DNA from: Excoecaria cochinchinensis
Taxonomy: Eukaryota; Streptophyta; Magnoliopsida; Malpighiales; Euphorbiaceae
Length of the DNA stretch: 64,000 bases
Direction of reading: 5' to 3'
NCBI GenBank assembly: GCA_947683425.1
Contig: CANTUQ010000328.1
Span: 186,001 to 250,000, forward strand
The notes beneath the pieces were generated by a model. That model was not told the DNA's origin. It ran no database searches and saw nothing but the letters and a program-made list of their open reading frames with translations. Position 1 is the first letter of the stretch, and every line of letters begins with the position of its first letter. The position numbers and the translations under genes are program-made. This document shows positions 24,156-37,240 of this stretch, one piece after another.

Positions 24156-27115
24156 TGAAGGCATTATACTAGGGGAAATCGCCGAAATCGAGAAATCGCC
24201 AAAAGTGGTGAAATTTTTAATTCGGGTCGAATAATTCAGAAAAACCTGATCGGAATAGCTACCGGGAGCCTGCCGGTCACAATGCATCGAGGATTGGCTT
24301 CGTCGTGATCCGATGAATTTTTACGGGCTTCTGAAGGCATTATACTAGGGGAAATCGCCGAAATCGAGAAATTGCCAAAAGTGGTGAAATTTTGGATCCG
24401 GGTCGAATAATTCAGGAAAACCTGATCGGAATAGCTACCGGGAGCCTGCCGGTCACAATGCGTCGAGGATTGGCTTCGTCGTGATCCGACGAATTTTTAC
24501 GGGCTTCTGAAGGCATTATACTAGGGGAAATCGCCGAAATCGAGAAATCGCCAAAAGTGGTGAAATTTTGGATCCGGGTCGAATAATTCAGGAAAACCTG
24601 ATCGGAATAGCTACAGGGAGCCTGCCGGTCACAATGCGTCGAGGATTGGCTTCGTCGTGATCCGACGAATTTTTACGGGCTTCTGAAGGCATTATACTAG
24701 GGGAAATCGCCGAAATCGCCAAAAGTGGTGAAATTTTGGATCCGGGTCGAATAATTCAGGAAAACCTGATCGGAATAGCTACCGGGAGCCTGCCAGTCAC
24801 AATGCGTCGAGGATTGGCTTCGTCGTGATCCGACGAATTTTTACGGGCTTCTGAAGGCATTATATTAGGGGAAATCGCCGAAATCGCCAAAAGTGGTGAA
24901 ATTTTGGATCCGGGTCGAATAATTCAGGAAAACCTGATCGGAATAGCTACCGGGAGCCTGCCGGTCACAATGCGTCGAGGATTGGCTTCGTCGTGATCCG
25001 ACGAATTTTTACGCGCTTCTGAAGGCATTATACTAGGGGAAATCGCCGAAATCGAGAAATCGCCAAAAGTGGTGAAATTTTGGATCCGGGTCGAATAATT
25101 CAGGAAAACCTGATCGGAATAGCTACCGGGAGTCTGCCGGTCACAATGCGTCGAGGATTGGCTTCGTCGTGATCCGACGAATTTTTACGGGCTTCTGAAG
25201 GCATTATACTAGAGGAAATCGCCGAAATCGAGAAATCGCCAAAAGTGGTGAAATTTTGGATCCGGGTCGAATAATTCAGGAAAACCTGATCGGAATAGCT
25301 ACCGGGAGCCTGCCGGTCACAATGCGTCGAGGATTGGCTTCGTCGTGATCCGACGAATTTTTACGGGCTTCTGAAGGCATTATACTAGAGGAAATCGCCG
25401 AAATCGAGAAATCGCCAAAAGTGGTGAAATTTCGGATTCGGGTCGAATAATTCAGGAAAAACTGATCGGAATAGCTACCGGGAGCCTGCCGGTCACAATG
25501 CGTCGAGGATTGGCTTCGTCGTGATCCGACGAATTTTTACGGGCTTCTGAAGGCATTATACTAGGGGAAATCGCCGAAATCGAGAAATCGCCAAAAGTGG
25601 TGAAATTTTGGATCCGGGTCGAATAATTCAGGAAAACCTGATCGGAATAGCTACCGGGAGCCTGCCGGTCACAATGCGTCGAGGATTGGCTTCGTCGTGA
25701 TCCGACGAATTTTTACGGGCTTCTGAAGGCATTATACTAGGGGAAATCGCCGAAATCGAGAAATCGCCAAAAGTGGTGAAATTTTGGATCCGGGTCGAAT
25801 AATTCAGGAAAACCTCATCGAAATAGCTACCGGGAGCCTGCCGGTCACAATGCGTCGAGGATTGGCTTCGTCGTGATCCGACGAATTTTTACGGGCTTCT
25901 GAAGGCATTATACTAGGGGAAATCGCCGAAATCGAGAAATCGCCAAAAGTGGTGAAATTTTGGATCCGGGTCGAATAATTCAGGAAAACCTGATCGGAAT
26001 AGCTACCGGGAGCCTGCCGGTCACAATGCGTCGAGGATTGGCTTCGTCGTGATCCGACGAATTTTTACGGGCTTCTGAAGGCATTATACTAGGGGAAATC
26101 GCCGAAATCGAGAAATCGCCAAAAGTGGTGAAATTTCGGATCCGGGTCGAATAATTCAGGAAAACCTGATCGGAATAGCTACCGGGAGCCTGCCGGTCAC
26201 AATGCGTCGAGGATTGGCTTCGTCGTGATCCGACGACTTTTTACGGGCTTCTGAAGGCATTATACTAGGGAAAATCGCCGAAATCGAGAAATCGCCAAAA
26301 GTGGTGAAATTTCGGATCCGGGTCGAATAATTCAGGAAAACCTGATCGGAATAGCTACCGGGAGCCTGCCGGTCACAATGCGTCGAGGATTGGCTTCGTC
26401 GTGATCCGACGAATTTTTACGGGCTTCTGAAGGCATTATACTAGGGGAAATCGCCGAAATCGCCAAAAGTGGTGAAATTTTGGATCCGGGTCGAATAATT
26501 CAGGAAAACCTGATCGGAATAGCTACTGGGAGCCTGCCGGTCACAATGCGTCGAGGATTGGCTTCGTCGTGATCCGACGAATATTTACGGGCTTCTGAAG
26601 GCATTATACTAGGGGAAATCGCCGAAATCGCCAAAAGTGGTGAAATTTTGGATCCGGGTCGAATAATTCAGGAAAACCTGATCGGAATAGCTACCGGGAG
26701 CCTGCCGGTCACAATGCGTCGAGGATTGGATTCGTCGTGATCCGACGAATTTTTACGGGCTTCTGAAGGCATTATATTAGGGGAAATCGCCGAAATCGAG
26801 AAATCGCCAAAAGTGGTGAAATTTTGGATCCGGGTCGAATAATTCAGGAAAACCTGATCGGAATAGCTACCGTTAGCCTGCCGGTCACAATGCGTCGAGG
26901 ATTGGCTTCGTCGTGATCCGACGAATTTTTACGGGCTCCTGAAGGCATTATACTAGGGGAAATCGCCGAAATCGAGAAATCGCCAAAAGTGGTGAAATTT
27001 TGGATCCGGGTCGAATAATTAAGGAAAACCTGATCGGAATAGCTACCGGGAGCCTGCCGGTCACAATGCGTCGAGGATTGGCTTCGTTGTGATCCGACAA
27101 ATTTTTACGGGCTTC
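24156..27115 (+). repeat. 17-monomer HOR block, 2960 bp, copy 1
   Basis: Begins after a GACAAATTT monomer with the TTTTTAATTCGGG, TCAGAAAAACC and GCATCGAGG monomer, then GATGAATTT and GAAATTGCC, then the 1040-bp cassette, then ordinary monomers including GACTTTTT. The block holds four 168-bp monomers (13 x 176 + 4 x 168 = 2960). The next block starts with the same set of markers. Confidence 0.85.
24508..25547 (+). repeat. 1040-bp six-monomer cassette, copy 1
   Basis: Monomer order: CTACAGGG (176), CCAGTCAC (168), TTACGCGCTTC (168), GAGTCTGCC (176), ACTAGAGG (176), and ACTAGAGG with TTTCGGATTCGGG (176). The sum is exactly 1040 bp. This is the earliest complete copy; its third monomer starts ATATTAGGGG and lacks the GGTAAAA change seen in later copies. 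Confidence 0.9.
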
Positions 27116-30091
27116 TGAAGGCATTATACTAGGGGAAATCGCCGAAATCGAGAAATCGCCAAAAGTGGTGAAATTTTTAATCCGGGTCGAATAATTCAGA
27201 AAAACCTGATCGGAATAGCTACCGGGAGCCTGCCGGTCACAATGCATCGAGGATTGGCTTCGTCGTGATCCGATGAATTTTTACGAGCTTCTGAAGGCAT
27301 TATACTAGGGGAAATCGCCGAAAACGAGAAATTGCCAAAAGTGGTGAAATTTTGGATCCGGGTCGAATAATTCAGGAAAACCTGATCGGAATAGCTATCG
27401 GGAGCCTGCCGGTCACAATGCGTCGAGGATTGGCTTCGTCGTGATCCGACGAATTTTTACGGGCTTCTGAAGGCATTATACTAGGGGAAATCGCCGAAAT
27501 CGAGAAATCGCCAAAAGTGGTGAAATTTTGGATCCGGGTCGAATAATTCAGGAAAACCTGATCGGAATAGCTACCGGGAGCCTGCCGGTCACAATGCGTC
27601 GAGGATTGGCTTCGTCGTGATCCGACGAATTTTTACGCGCTTCTGAAGGCATTATACTAGGGGAAATCGCCGAAATCGAGAAATCGCCAAAAGTGGTGAA
27701 ATTTTGGATCCGGGTCGAATAATTCAGGAAAACCTGATCGGAATAGCTACCGGGAGTCTGCCGGTCACAATGCGTCGAGGATTGGCTTCGTCGTGATCCG
27801 ACGAATTTTTACGGGCTTCTGAAGGCATTATACTAGAGGAAATCGCCGAAATCGAGAAATCGCCAAAAGTGGTGAAATTTTGGATCCGGGTCGAATAATT
27901 CAGGAAAACCTGATCGGAATAGCTACCGGGAGCCTGCCGGTCACAATGCGTCGAGGATTGGCTTCGTCGTGATCCGACGAATTTTTACGGGTTTCTGAAG
28001 ACATTATACTAGAGGAAATCGCCGAAATCGAGAAATCGCCAAAAGTGGTGAAATTTCGGATTCGGGTCGAATAATTCAGGAAAAACTGATCGGAATAGCT
28101 ACCGGGAGCCTGCCGGTCACAATGCGTCGAGGATTGGCTTCGTCGTGATCCGACGAATTTTTACGGGCTTCTGAAGGCATTATACTAGGGGAAATCGCCG
28201 AAATCGAGAAATCGCCAAAAGTGGTGAAATTTTGGATCCGGGTCGAATAATTCAGGAAAACCTGATCGGAATAGCTACCGGGAGCCTGCCGGTCACAATG
28301 CGTCGAGGATTGGCTTCGTCGTGATCCGACGACTTTTTACGGGCTTCTGAAGGCATTATACTAGGGAAAATCGCCGAAATCGAGAAATCGCCAAAAGTGG
28401 TGAAATTTCGGATCCGGGTCGAATAATTCAGGAAAACCTGATCGGAATAGCTACCGGGAGCCTGCCGGTCACAATGCGTCGAGGATTGGCTTCGTCGTGA
28501 TCCGACGAATTTTTACGGGCTTCTGAAGGCATTATACTAGGGGAAATCGTCGAAATCGAGAAATCGCCAAAAGTGGTGAAATTTTGGATCCGGGTCGAAT
28601 AATTCAGGAAAACCTGATCGGAATAGCTACCGGGAGCCTGCCGGTCACAATGCGTCGAGGATTGGCTTCGTCGTGATCCGACGAATTTTTACGGGCTTCT
28701 GAAGGCATTATACTAGGGGAAATCGCCGAAATCGAGAAATCGCCAAAAGTGGTGAAATTTCGGATCCGGGTCGAATAATTCAGGAAAACCTGATCGGAAT
28801 AGCTACCGGGAGCCTGCCGGTCACAATGCGTCGAGGATTGGCTTCGTCGTGATCCGACGACTTTTTACGGGCTTCTGAAGGCATTATACTAGGGAAAATC
28901 GCCGAAATCGAGAAATCGCCAAAAGTGGTGAAATTTCGGATCCGGGTCGAATAATTCAGGAAAACCTGATCGGAATAGCTACCGGGAGCCTGCCGGTCAC
29001 AATGCGTCGAGGATTGGCTTCGTCGTGATCCGACGAATTTTTACGGGCTTCTGAAGGCATTATACTAGGGGAAATCGCCGAAATCGAGAAATCGCCAAAA
29101 GTGGTGAAATTTCGGATCCGGGTCGAATAATTCAGAAAAACCTGATCGAAATAGCTACCGGGAGCCTGCCGGTCACAATGCGTCGAGGATTGGCTTCGTC
29201 GTGATCCGACGAATTTTTACGGGCTTCTGAAGGCATTATACTAGGGGAAATCGCCGAAATCGAGAAATCGCCAAAAGTGGTGAAATTTTGGATCCGGGTC
29301 GAATAATTCAGGAAAACCTGATCGGAATAGCTACAGGGAGCCTGCCGGTCACAATGCGTCGAGGATTGGCTTCGTCGTGATCCGACGAATTTTTACGGGC
29401 TTCTGAAGGCATTATACTAGGGGAAATCGCCGAAATCGCCAAAAGTGGTGAAATTTTGGATCCGGGTCGAATAATTCAGGAAAACCTGATCGGAATAGCT
29501 ACTGGGAGAATGCCGGTCACAATGCGTCGAGGATTGGCTTCGTCGTGATCCGACGAATATTTACGGGCTTCTGAAGGCATTATACTAGGGGAAATCGCCG
29601 AAATCGCCAAAAGTGGTGAAATTTTGGATCCGGGTCGAATAATTCAGGAAAACCTGATCGGAATAGCTACCGGGAGCCTGCCGGTCACAATGCGTCGAGG
29701 ATTGGATTCGTCGTGATCCGACGAATTTTTACGGGCTTCTGAAGGCATTATATTAGGGGAAATCGCCGAAATCGAGAAATCGCCAAAAGTGGTGAAATTT
29801 TGGATCCGGGTCGAATAATTCAGGAAAACCTGATCGGAATAGCTACTGTTAGCCTGCCGGTCACAATGCGTCGAGGATTGGCTTCGTCGTGATCCGACGA
29901 ATTTTTACGGGCTCCTGAAGGCATTATACTAGGGGAAATCGCCGAAATCGAGAAATCGCCAAAAGTGGTGAAATTTTGGATCCGGGTCGAATAATTCAGG
30001 AAAACCTAATCGGAATAGCTACCGGGAGCCTGCCGGTCACAATGCGTCGAGGATTGGCTTCGTCGTGATCCGACAAATTTTTACGGGCTTC
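27116..30091 (+). repeat. 17-monomer HOR block, 2976 bp, copy 2
   Basis: Same opening markers as 24156, 2960 bp later, with only two short monomers (15 x 176 + 2 x 168). The cassette part is truncated (27468-28171): the CTACAGGG and CCAGTCAC monomers are missing and two GACTTTTT monomers appear. Blocks of equal monomer number can thus differ internally. Confidence 0.82.
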
Positions 30092-30787
30092 TGAAGGCAT
30101 TATACTAGGGGAAATCGCCGAAATCGAGAAATCGCCAAAAGTGGTGAAATTTTTAATCCGGGTCGAATAATTCAGAAAAACCTGATCGGAATAGCTACCG
30201 GGAGCCTGCCGGTCACAATGCATCGAGGATTGGCTTCGTCGTGATCCGATGAATTTTTACGGGCTTCTGAAGGCATTATACTAGGGGAAATCGCCGAAAT
30301 CGAGAAATTGCCAAAAGTGGTGAAATTTTGGATCCGGGTCGAATAATTCAGGAAAACCTGATCGGAATAGCTATCGGGAGCCTGCCGGTCACAATGCGTC
30401 GAGGATTGGCTTCGTCGTGATCCGACGAATTTTTACGGGCTTCTGAAGGCATTATACTAGGGGAAATCGCCGAAATCGCCAAAAGTGGTGAAATTTCGGA
30501 TCCGGGTCGAATAATTCAGGAAAACCTGATCGGAATAGCTACCGGGAGCCTGCCGGTCACAATGCGTCGAGGATTGGCTTCGTCGTGATCCGACGAATTT
30601 TTACGGGCTTCTGAAGGCATTATACTAGGGGAAATCGCCGAAATCGAGAAATCGCCAAAAGTGGTGAAATTTTGGATCCGGGTCGAATAATTCAGGAAAA
30701 CCTGATCGGAATAGCTACCGGGAGCCTGCCGGTCACAATGCGTCGAGGATTGGCTTCGTCGTGATCCGACAAATTTTTACGGGCTTC
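30092..30787 (+). repeat. 4-monomer truncated block, 696 bp
   Basis: Starts like the 17-monomer blocks (TTTTTAATCC, TCAGAAAAACC, GCATCG, GATGAA, GAAATTGCC, CTATCGGG), then jumps through one short C-form monomer back to the GACAAATTT start of the next block. This looks like an internal deletion of about 13 monomers or an unequal exchange between two blocks. Confidence 0.82.
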
Positions 30788-33700
30788 TGAAGGCATTATA
30801 CTAGGGGAAATCGCCGAAATCGAGAAATCGCCAAAAGTGGTGAAATTTTTAATCCGGGTCGAATAATTCAGAAAAACCTGATCGGAATAGCTACCGGGAG
30901 CCTGCCGGTCACAATGCATCGAGGATTGGCTTCGTCGTGATCCGATGAATTTTTACGGGCTTCTGAAGGCATTATACTAGGGGAAATCGCCGAAATCGAG
31001 AAATTGCCAAAAGTGGTGAAATTTTGGATCCGGGTCGAATAATTCAGGAAAACCTGATCGGAATAGCTATCGGGAGCCTGCCGGTCACAATGCGTCGAGG
31101 ATTGGCTTCGTCGTGATCCGACGAATTTTTACGGGCTTCTGAAGGCATTATACTAGGGGAAATCGCCGAAATCGAGAAATCGCCAAAAGTGGTGAAATTT
31201 TGGATCCGGATCGAATAATTCAGGAAAACCTGATCGGAATAGCTACAGGGAGCCTGCCGGTCACAATGCGTCGAGGATTGGATTCGTCGTGATCCGACGA
31301 ATTTTTACGGGCTTCTGAAGGCATTATACTAGGGGAAATCGCCGAAATCGCCAAAAGTGGTGAAATTTTGGATCCGGGTCGAATAATTCAGGAAAACCTG
31401 ATCGGAATAGCTACCGGGAGCCTGCCAGTCACAATGCGTCGAGGATTGGCTTCGTCGTGATCCGACGAATTTTTACGGGCTTCTGAAGGCATTATATTAG
31501 GGGAAATCGCCGAAATCGCCAAAAGTGGTGAAATTTTGGATCCGGGTCGAATAATTCAGGAAAACCTGATCGGAATAGCTACCGGGAGCCTGCCGGTCAC
31601 AATGCGTCGAGGATTGGCTTCGTCGTGATCCGACGAATTTTTACGCGCTTCTGAAGGCATTATACTAGGGGAAATCGCCGAAATCGAGAAATCGCCAAAA
31701 GTGGTGAAATTTTGGATCCGGGTCGAATAATTCAGGAAAACCTGATCGGAATAGCTACCGGGAGTCTGCCGGTCACAATGCGTCGAGGATTGGCTTCGTC
31801 GTGATCCGACGAATTTTTACGGGCTTCTGAAGGCATTATACTAGAGGAAATCGCCGAAATCGAGAAATCGCCAAAAGTGGTGAAATTTTGGATCCGGGTC
31901 GAATAATTCAGGAAAACCTGATCGGAATAGCTACCGGGAGCCTGCCGGTCACAATGCGTCGAGGATTGGCTTCGTCGTGATCCGACGAATTTTTACGGGC
32001 TTCTGAAGGCATTATACTAGAGGAAATCGCCGAAATCGAGAAATCGCCAAAAGTGGTGAAATTTCGGATTCGGGTCGAATAATTCAGGAAAACCTGATCG
32101 GAATAGCTACCGGGAGCCTGCCGGTCACAATGCGTCGAGGATTGGCTTCGTCGTGATCCGACGAATTTTTACGGGCTTCTGAAGGCATTATACTAGGGGA
32201 AATCGCCGAAATCGAGAAATCGCCAAAAGTGGTGAAATTTTGGATCCGGGTCGAATAATTCAGGAAAACCTGATCGGAATAGCTACCGGGAGCCTGCCGG
32301 TCACAATGCGTCGAGGATTGGCTTCGTCGTGATCCGACGAATTTTTACGGGCTTCTGAAGGCATTATACTAGGGGAAATCGCCGAAATCGAGAAATCGCC
32401 TAAAGTGGTGAAATTTTGGATCCGGGTCGAATAATTCAGGAAAACCTGATCGAAATAGCTACCGGGAGCCTGCCGGTCACAATGCGTCGAGGATTGGCTT
32501 CGTCGTGATCCGACGAATTTTTACGGGCTTCTGAAGGCATTATACTAGGGGAAATCGCCGAAATCGAGAAATCGCCAAAAGTGGTGAAATTTTGGATCCG
32601 GGTCGAATAATTCAGGAAAACCTGATCGGAATAGCTACCGGGAGCCTGCCGGTCACAATGCGTCGAGGATTGGCTTCGTCGTGATCCGACGAATTTTTAC
32701 GGGCTTCTGAAGGCATTATACTAGGGGAAATCGCCGAAATCGAGAAATCGCCAAAAGTGGTGAAATTTCAGATCCGGGTCGAATAATTCAGGAAAACCTG
32801 ATCGGAATAGCTACCGGGAGCCTGCCGGTCACAATGCGTCGAGGATTGGCTTCGTCGTGATCCGATGACTTTTTACGGGCTTCTGAAGGCATTATACTAG
32901 GGAAAATCGCCGAAATCGAGAAATCGCCAAAAGTGGTGAAATTTCGGATCCGGGTCGAATAATTCAGGAAAACCTGATCGGAATAGCTACCGGGAGCCTG
33001 CCGGTCACAATGCGTCGAGGATTGGCTTCGTCGTGATCCGACGAATTTTTACGGGCTTCTGAAGGCATTATACTAGGGGAAATCGCCGAAATCGAGAAAT
33101 CGCCAAAAGTGGTGAAATTTCGGATCCGGGTCGAATAATTCAGAAAAACCTGATCGGAATAGCTACCGGGAGCCTGCCGGTCACAATGCGTCGAGGATTG
33201 GCTTCGTCGTGATCCGACGAATTTTTACGGGCTTCTGAAGGCATTATACTAGAGGAAATCGCCGAAATCGAGAAATCGCCAAAAGTGGTGAAATTTTGGA
33301 TCCGGGTCGAATAATTCAGGAAAACCTGATCGGAATAGCTACAGGGAGCCTGCCGGTCACAATGCGTCGAGGATTGGCTTCGTCGTGATCCGACGAATTT
33401 TTACGGGCTTCTGAAGGCATTATACTAGGGGAAATCGCCGAAATCGCCAAAAGTGGTGAAATTTTGGATCCGGGTCGAATAATTCAGGAAAACCTGATCG
33501 GAATAGCTACTGGGAGCCTGCCGGTCACAATGCGTCGAGGATTGGCTTCGTCGTGATCCGACGAATTTTTACGGGCTTCTGAAGGCATTATACTAGGGGA
33601 AATCGCCGAAATCGCCAAAAGTGGTGAAATTTTGGATCCGGGTCGAATAATTCAGGAAAACCTGATCGGAATAGCTATCGGGAGCCTGCCGGTCACAATG

Positions 33701-34099
33701 CGTCGAGGATTGGATTCGTCGTGATCCGACGAATTTTTACGGGCTTCTGAAGGCATTATATTAGGGGAAATCGCCGAAATCGAGAAATCGCCAAAAGTGG
33801 TGAAATTTTGGATCCGGGTCGAATAATTCAGGAAAACCTGATCGGAATAGCTACCGGGAGCCTGCCGGTCACAATGCGTCGAGGATTGGCTTCGTCGTGA
33901 TCCGACGAATTTTTACGGGCTCCTGAAGGCATTATACTAGGGGAAATCGCCGAAATCGAGAAATCGCCAAAAGTGGTGAAATTTTGGATCCGGGTCGAAT
34001 AATTCAGGAAAACCTGATCGGAATAGCTACCGGGAGCCTGCCGGTCACAATGCGTCGAGGATTGGCTTCGTCGTGATCCGACAAATTTTTACGGGCTTC
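30788..34099 (+). repeat. 19-monomer HOR block, 3312 bp
   Basis: Opens with the same markers as 24156, 27116 and 30092 and closes at the next GACAAATTT monomer (34080). It has four short monomers (15 x 176 + 4 x 168 = 3312) and contains a complete 1040-bp cassette at 31140-32179 and one GACTTTTT monomer. It is two monomers longer than the neighbouring 17-monomer blocks. Confidence 0.82.
31140..32179 (+). repeat. 1040-bp cassette, copy 2
   Basis: Same six markers in the same order and the same total length as 24508-25547. Its first monomer also has CCGGATCGAA and GATTGGATTCG. Confidence 0.9.
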
Positions 34100-34979
34100 T
34101 GAAGGCATTATACTAGGGGAAATCGCCGAAATCGAGAAATCGCCAAAAGTGGTGAAATTTTTGATCCGGGTCGAATAATTCAGAAAAACCTAATCGGAAT
34201 AGCTACCGGGAGCCTGCCGGTCACAATGCATCGAGGATTGGCTTCGTCGTAATCCGATGAATTTTTACGGGCTTCTGAAGGCATTATACTAGGGGAAATC
34301 GCCGAAATCGAGAAATTGCCAAAAGTGGTGAAATTTTGGATCCGGGTCGAATAATTCAGGAAAACCTGATCGGAATAGCTACCGGGAGCCTGCCGGTCAC
34401 AATGCGTCGAGGATTGGCTTCGTCGTGATCCGACGAATTTTTACGGGCTTCCGAAGGCATTATACTAGGGGAAATCGCCGAAATCGAGAAATCGCCAAAA
34501 GTGGTGAAATTTTGGATCCGAATCGAATAATTCAGGAAAACCTGATCGGAATAGCTACAGGGAGCCTGCCGGTCACAATGCGTCGAGGATTGGCTTCGTC
34601 GTGATCCGACGAATTTTTACGGGCTTCTGAAGGCATTATACTAGGGGAAATCGCCGAAATCGCCAAAAGTGGTGAAATTTTGGATTCGGGTCGAATAATT
34701 AAGGAAAACCTGATCGGAATAGCTACCGGGAGCCTGCCAGTCACAATGCGTCGAGGATTGGCTTCGTCGTGATCCGACGAATTTTTACGGGCTTCTGAAG
34801 GCATTATATTAGGGGAAATCGCCGAAATCGCCAAAAGTGGTGAAATTTTGGATCCGGGTCGAATAATTCAGGAAAACCTGATCGGAATAGCTACCGGGAG
34901 CCTGCCGGTCACAATGCGTCGAGGATTGGCTTCGTCGTGATCCGACGAATTTTTACGGGCTTCTGAAGGCATTATACTA

Positions 34980-37240
34980 GGGGAAATCGCCGAAATCGAG
35001 AAATCGCCAAAAGTGGTGAAATTTCGGATCCGGGTCGAATAATTCATAAAAACCTGATCGGAATAGCTACCGGGAGCCTGCCGGTCACAATGCGTCGAGG
35101 ATTGGCTTCGTCGTGATCCGACGAATTTTTACGGGCTTCTGAAGGCATTATACTAGGGGAAATCGCCGAAATCGAGAAATCGCCAAAAGTGGTGAAATTT
35201 CGGATCCGGGTCGAATAATTCAGGAAAACCTGATCGGAATAGCTACCGGGAGCCTGCCGGTCACAATGCGCCGAGGATTGGCTTCGTCGTGATCCGACGA
35301 ATTTTTACGGGCTTCTGAAGGCATTATACTAGGGGAAATCGCCGAAATCGAGAAATCGCCAAAAGTGGTGAAATTTCGGATCCGGGTCGAATAATTCAGG
35401 AAAACCTGATCGGAATAGCTACCGGGAGCCTGCCGGTCACAATGCGTCGAGGATTGGCTTCGTCGTGATCCGACGAATTTTTACGGGCTTCTGAAGGCAT
35501 TATACTAGGGGAAATCGCCGAAATCGAGAAATCGCCAAAAGTGGTAAAATTTCGGATCCGGGTCGAATAATTCAGGAAAACCTGATCGGAATAGCTACCG
35601 GGAGCCTGCCGGTCACAATGCGTCGAGGATTGGCTTCGTCGTGATCCGACGAATTTTTACGGGCTTCTGAAGGCATTACACTAGGGGAAATCGCCGAAAT
35701 CGAGAAATCGCCAAAAGTGGTGAAATTTCGGATCCGGGTCGAATAATTCAGGAAAACCTGATCGGAATAGCTACCGGGAGCCTGCCGGTCACAATGCGTC
35801 GAGGATTGGCTTCGTCGTGATCCGACGAATTTTTACGGGCTTCTGAAGGCATTATACTAGGGGAAATCGCCGAAATCGAGAAATCGCCAAAAGTCGTGAA
35901 ATTTCGGATCCGGGTCGAATAATTCAGGAAAACCTGATCGGAATAGCTACCGGGAGCCTGCCGGTCACAATGCGTCGAGGATTGGCTTCGTCGTGATCCG
36001 ACGAATTTTTACGGGCTTCTGAAGGCATTATACTAGGGGAAATCGCCGAAATCGAGAAATCGCCAAAAGTGGTGAAATTTCGGATCCGGGTCGAATAATT
36101 CAGGAAAACCTGATCGGAATAGCTACCGGGAGCCTGCCGGTCACAATGCGTCGAGGATTGGCTTCGTCGTGATCCGACGAATTTTTACGGGGTTCTGAAG
36201 GCATTATACTAGGGGAAATCGCCGAAATCGCCAAAAGTGGTGAAATTTCGGATCCGGGTCGAATAATTCAGGAAAACCTGATCGGAATAGCTACCGGGAG
36301 CCTGCCGGTCACAATGCGTCGAGGATTGGCTTCGTCGTGATCCGACGAATTTTTACGGGCTTCTGAAGGCATTATACTAGGGGAAATCGCCGAAATCGAG
36401 AAATCGCCAAAAGTGGTGAAATTTCGGATCCGGGTCGAATAATTCAGGAAAACCTGATCGGAATAGCTACCGGGAGCCTGCCGGTCACAATGCGTCGAGG
36501 ATTGGCTTCGTCGTGATCCGACGAATTTTTACGGGCTTCTGAAGGCATTATACTAGGGGAAATCGCCGAAATCGCCAAAAGTGGTGAAATTTCGGATCCG
36601 GGTCGAATAATTCAGGAAAACCTGATCGGAATAGCTACCGGGAGCCTGCCGGTCACAATGCGTCGAGGATTGGCTTCGTCGTGATCCGACGAATTTTTAC
36701 GGGCTTCTGAAGGCATTATACTAGGGGAAATCGCCGAAATCGAGAAATCGCCAAAAGTGGTGAAATTTCGGATCCGGGTCGAATAATTCAGGAAAACCTG
36801 ATCGGAATAGCTTCCGGGAGCCTGCCGGTCACAATGCGTCGAGGATTGGCTTCGTCGTGATCCGACGAATTTTTACGGGCTTCTGAAAGCATTATACTAG
36901 GGGAAATCGCCGAAATCGAGAAATCGCCAAAAGTGGTGAAATTTCGGATCCGGGTCGAATAATTCAGGAAAACCTGATCGGAATAGCTACCGGGAGCCTG
37001 CCGGTCACAATGCGTCGAGGATTGGCTTCGTCGTGATCCGACGAATTTTTACGGGCTTCTGAATGCATTATACTAGGGGAAATCGCCGAAATCGCCAAAA
37101 GTGGTGAAATTTCGGATCCGGGTCGAATAATTCAGGAAAACCTGATCGGAATAGCTACCGGGAGCCTGCCGGTCACAATGCGTCGAGGATTGGCTTCGTC
37201 GTGATCCGAAGAATTTTTACGGGCTTCTGAAGGCATTATA
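34980..37240 (+). repeat. Homogeneous C-form island
   Basis: Thirteen or so consecutive monomers all read TTTCGGATCC and CTACCGGG with few other variants (CTTCCGGG at 36811, CTGAATGCATT near 37062, GAAGAATTT near 37208). The T form returns at about 37.28 kb with the cassette-linked monomers. Both switches fall between adjacent monomers, as expected for block exchange. Confidence 0.8.
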
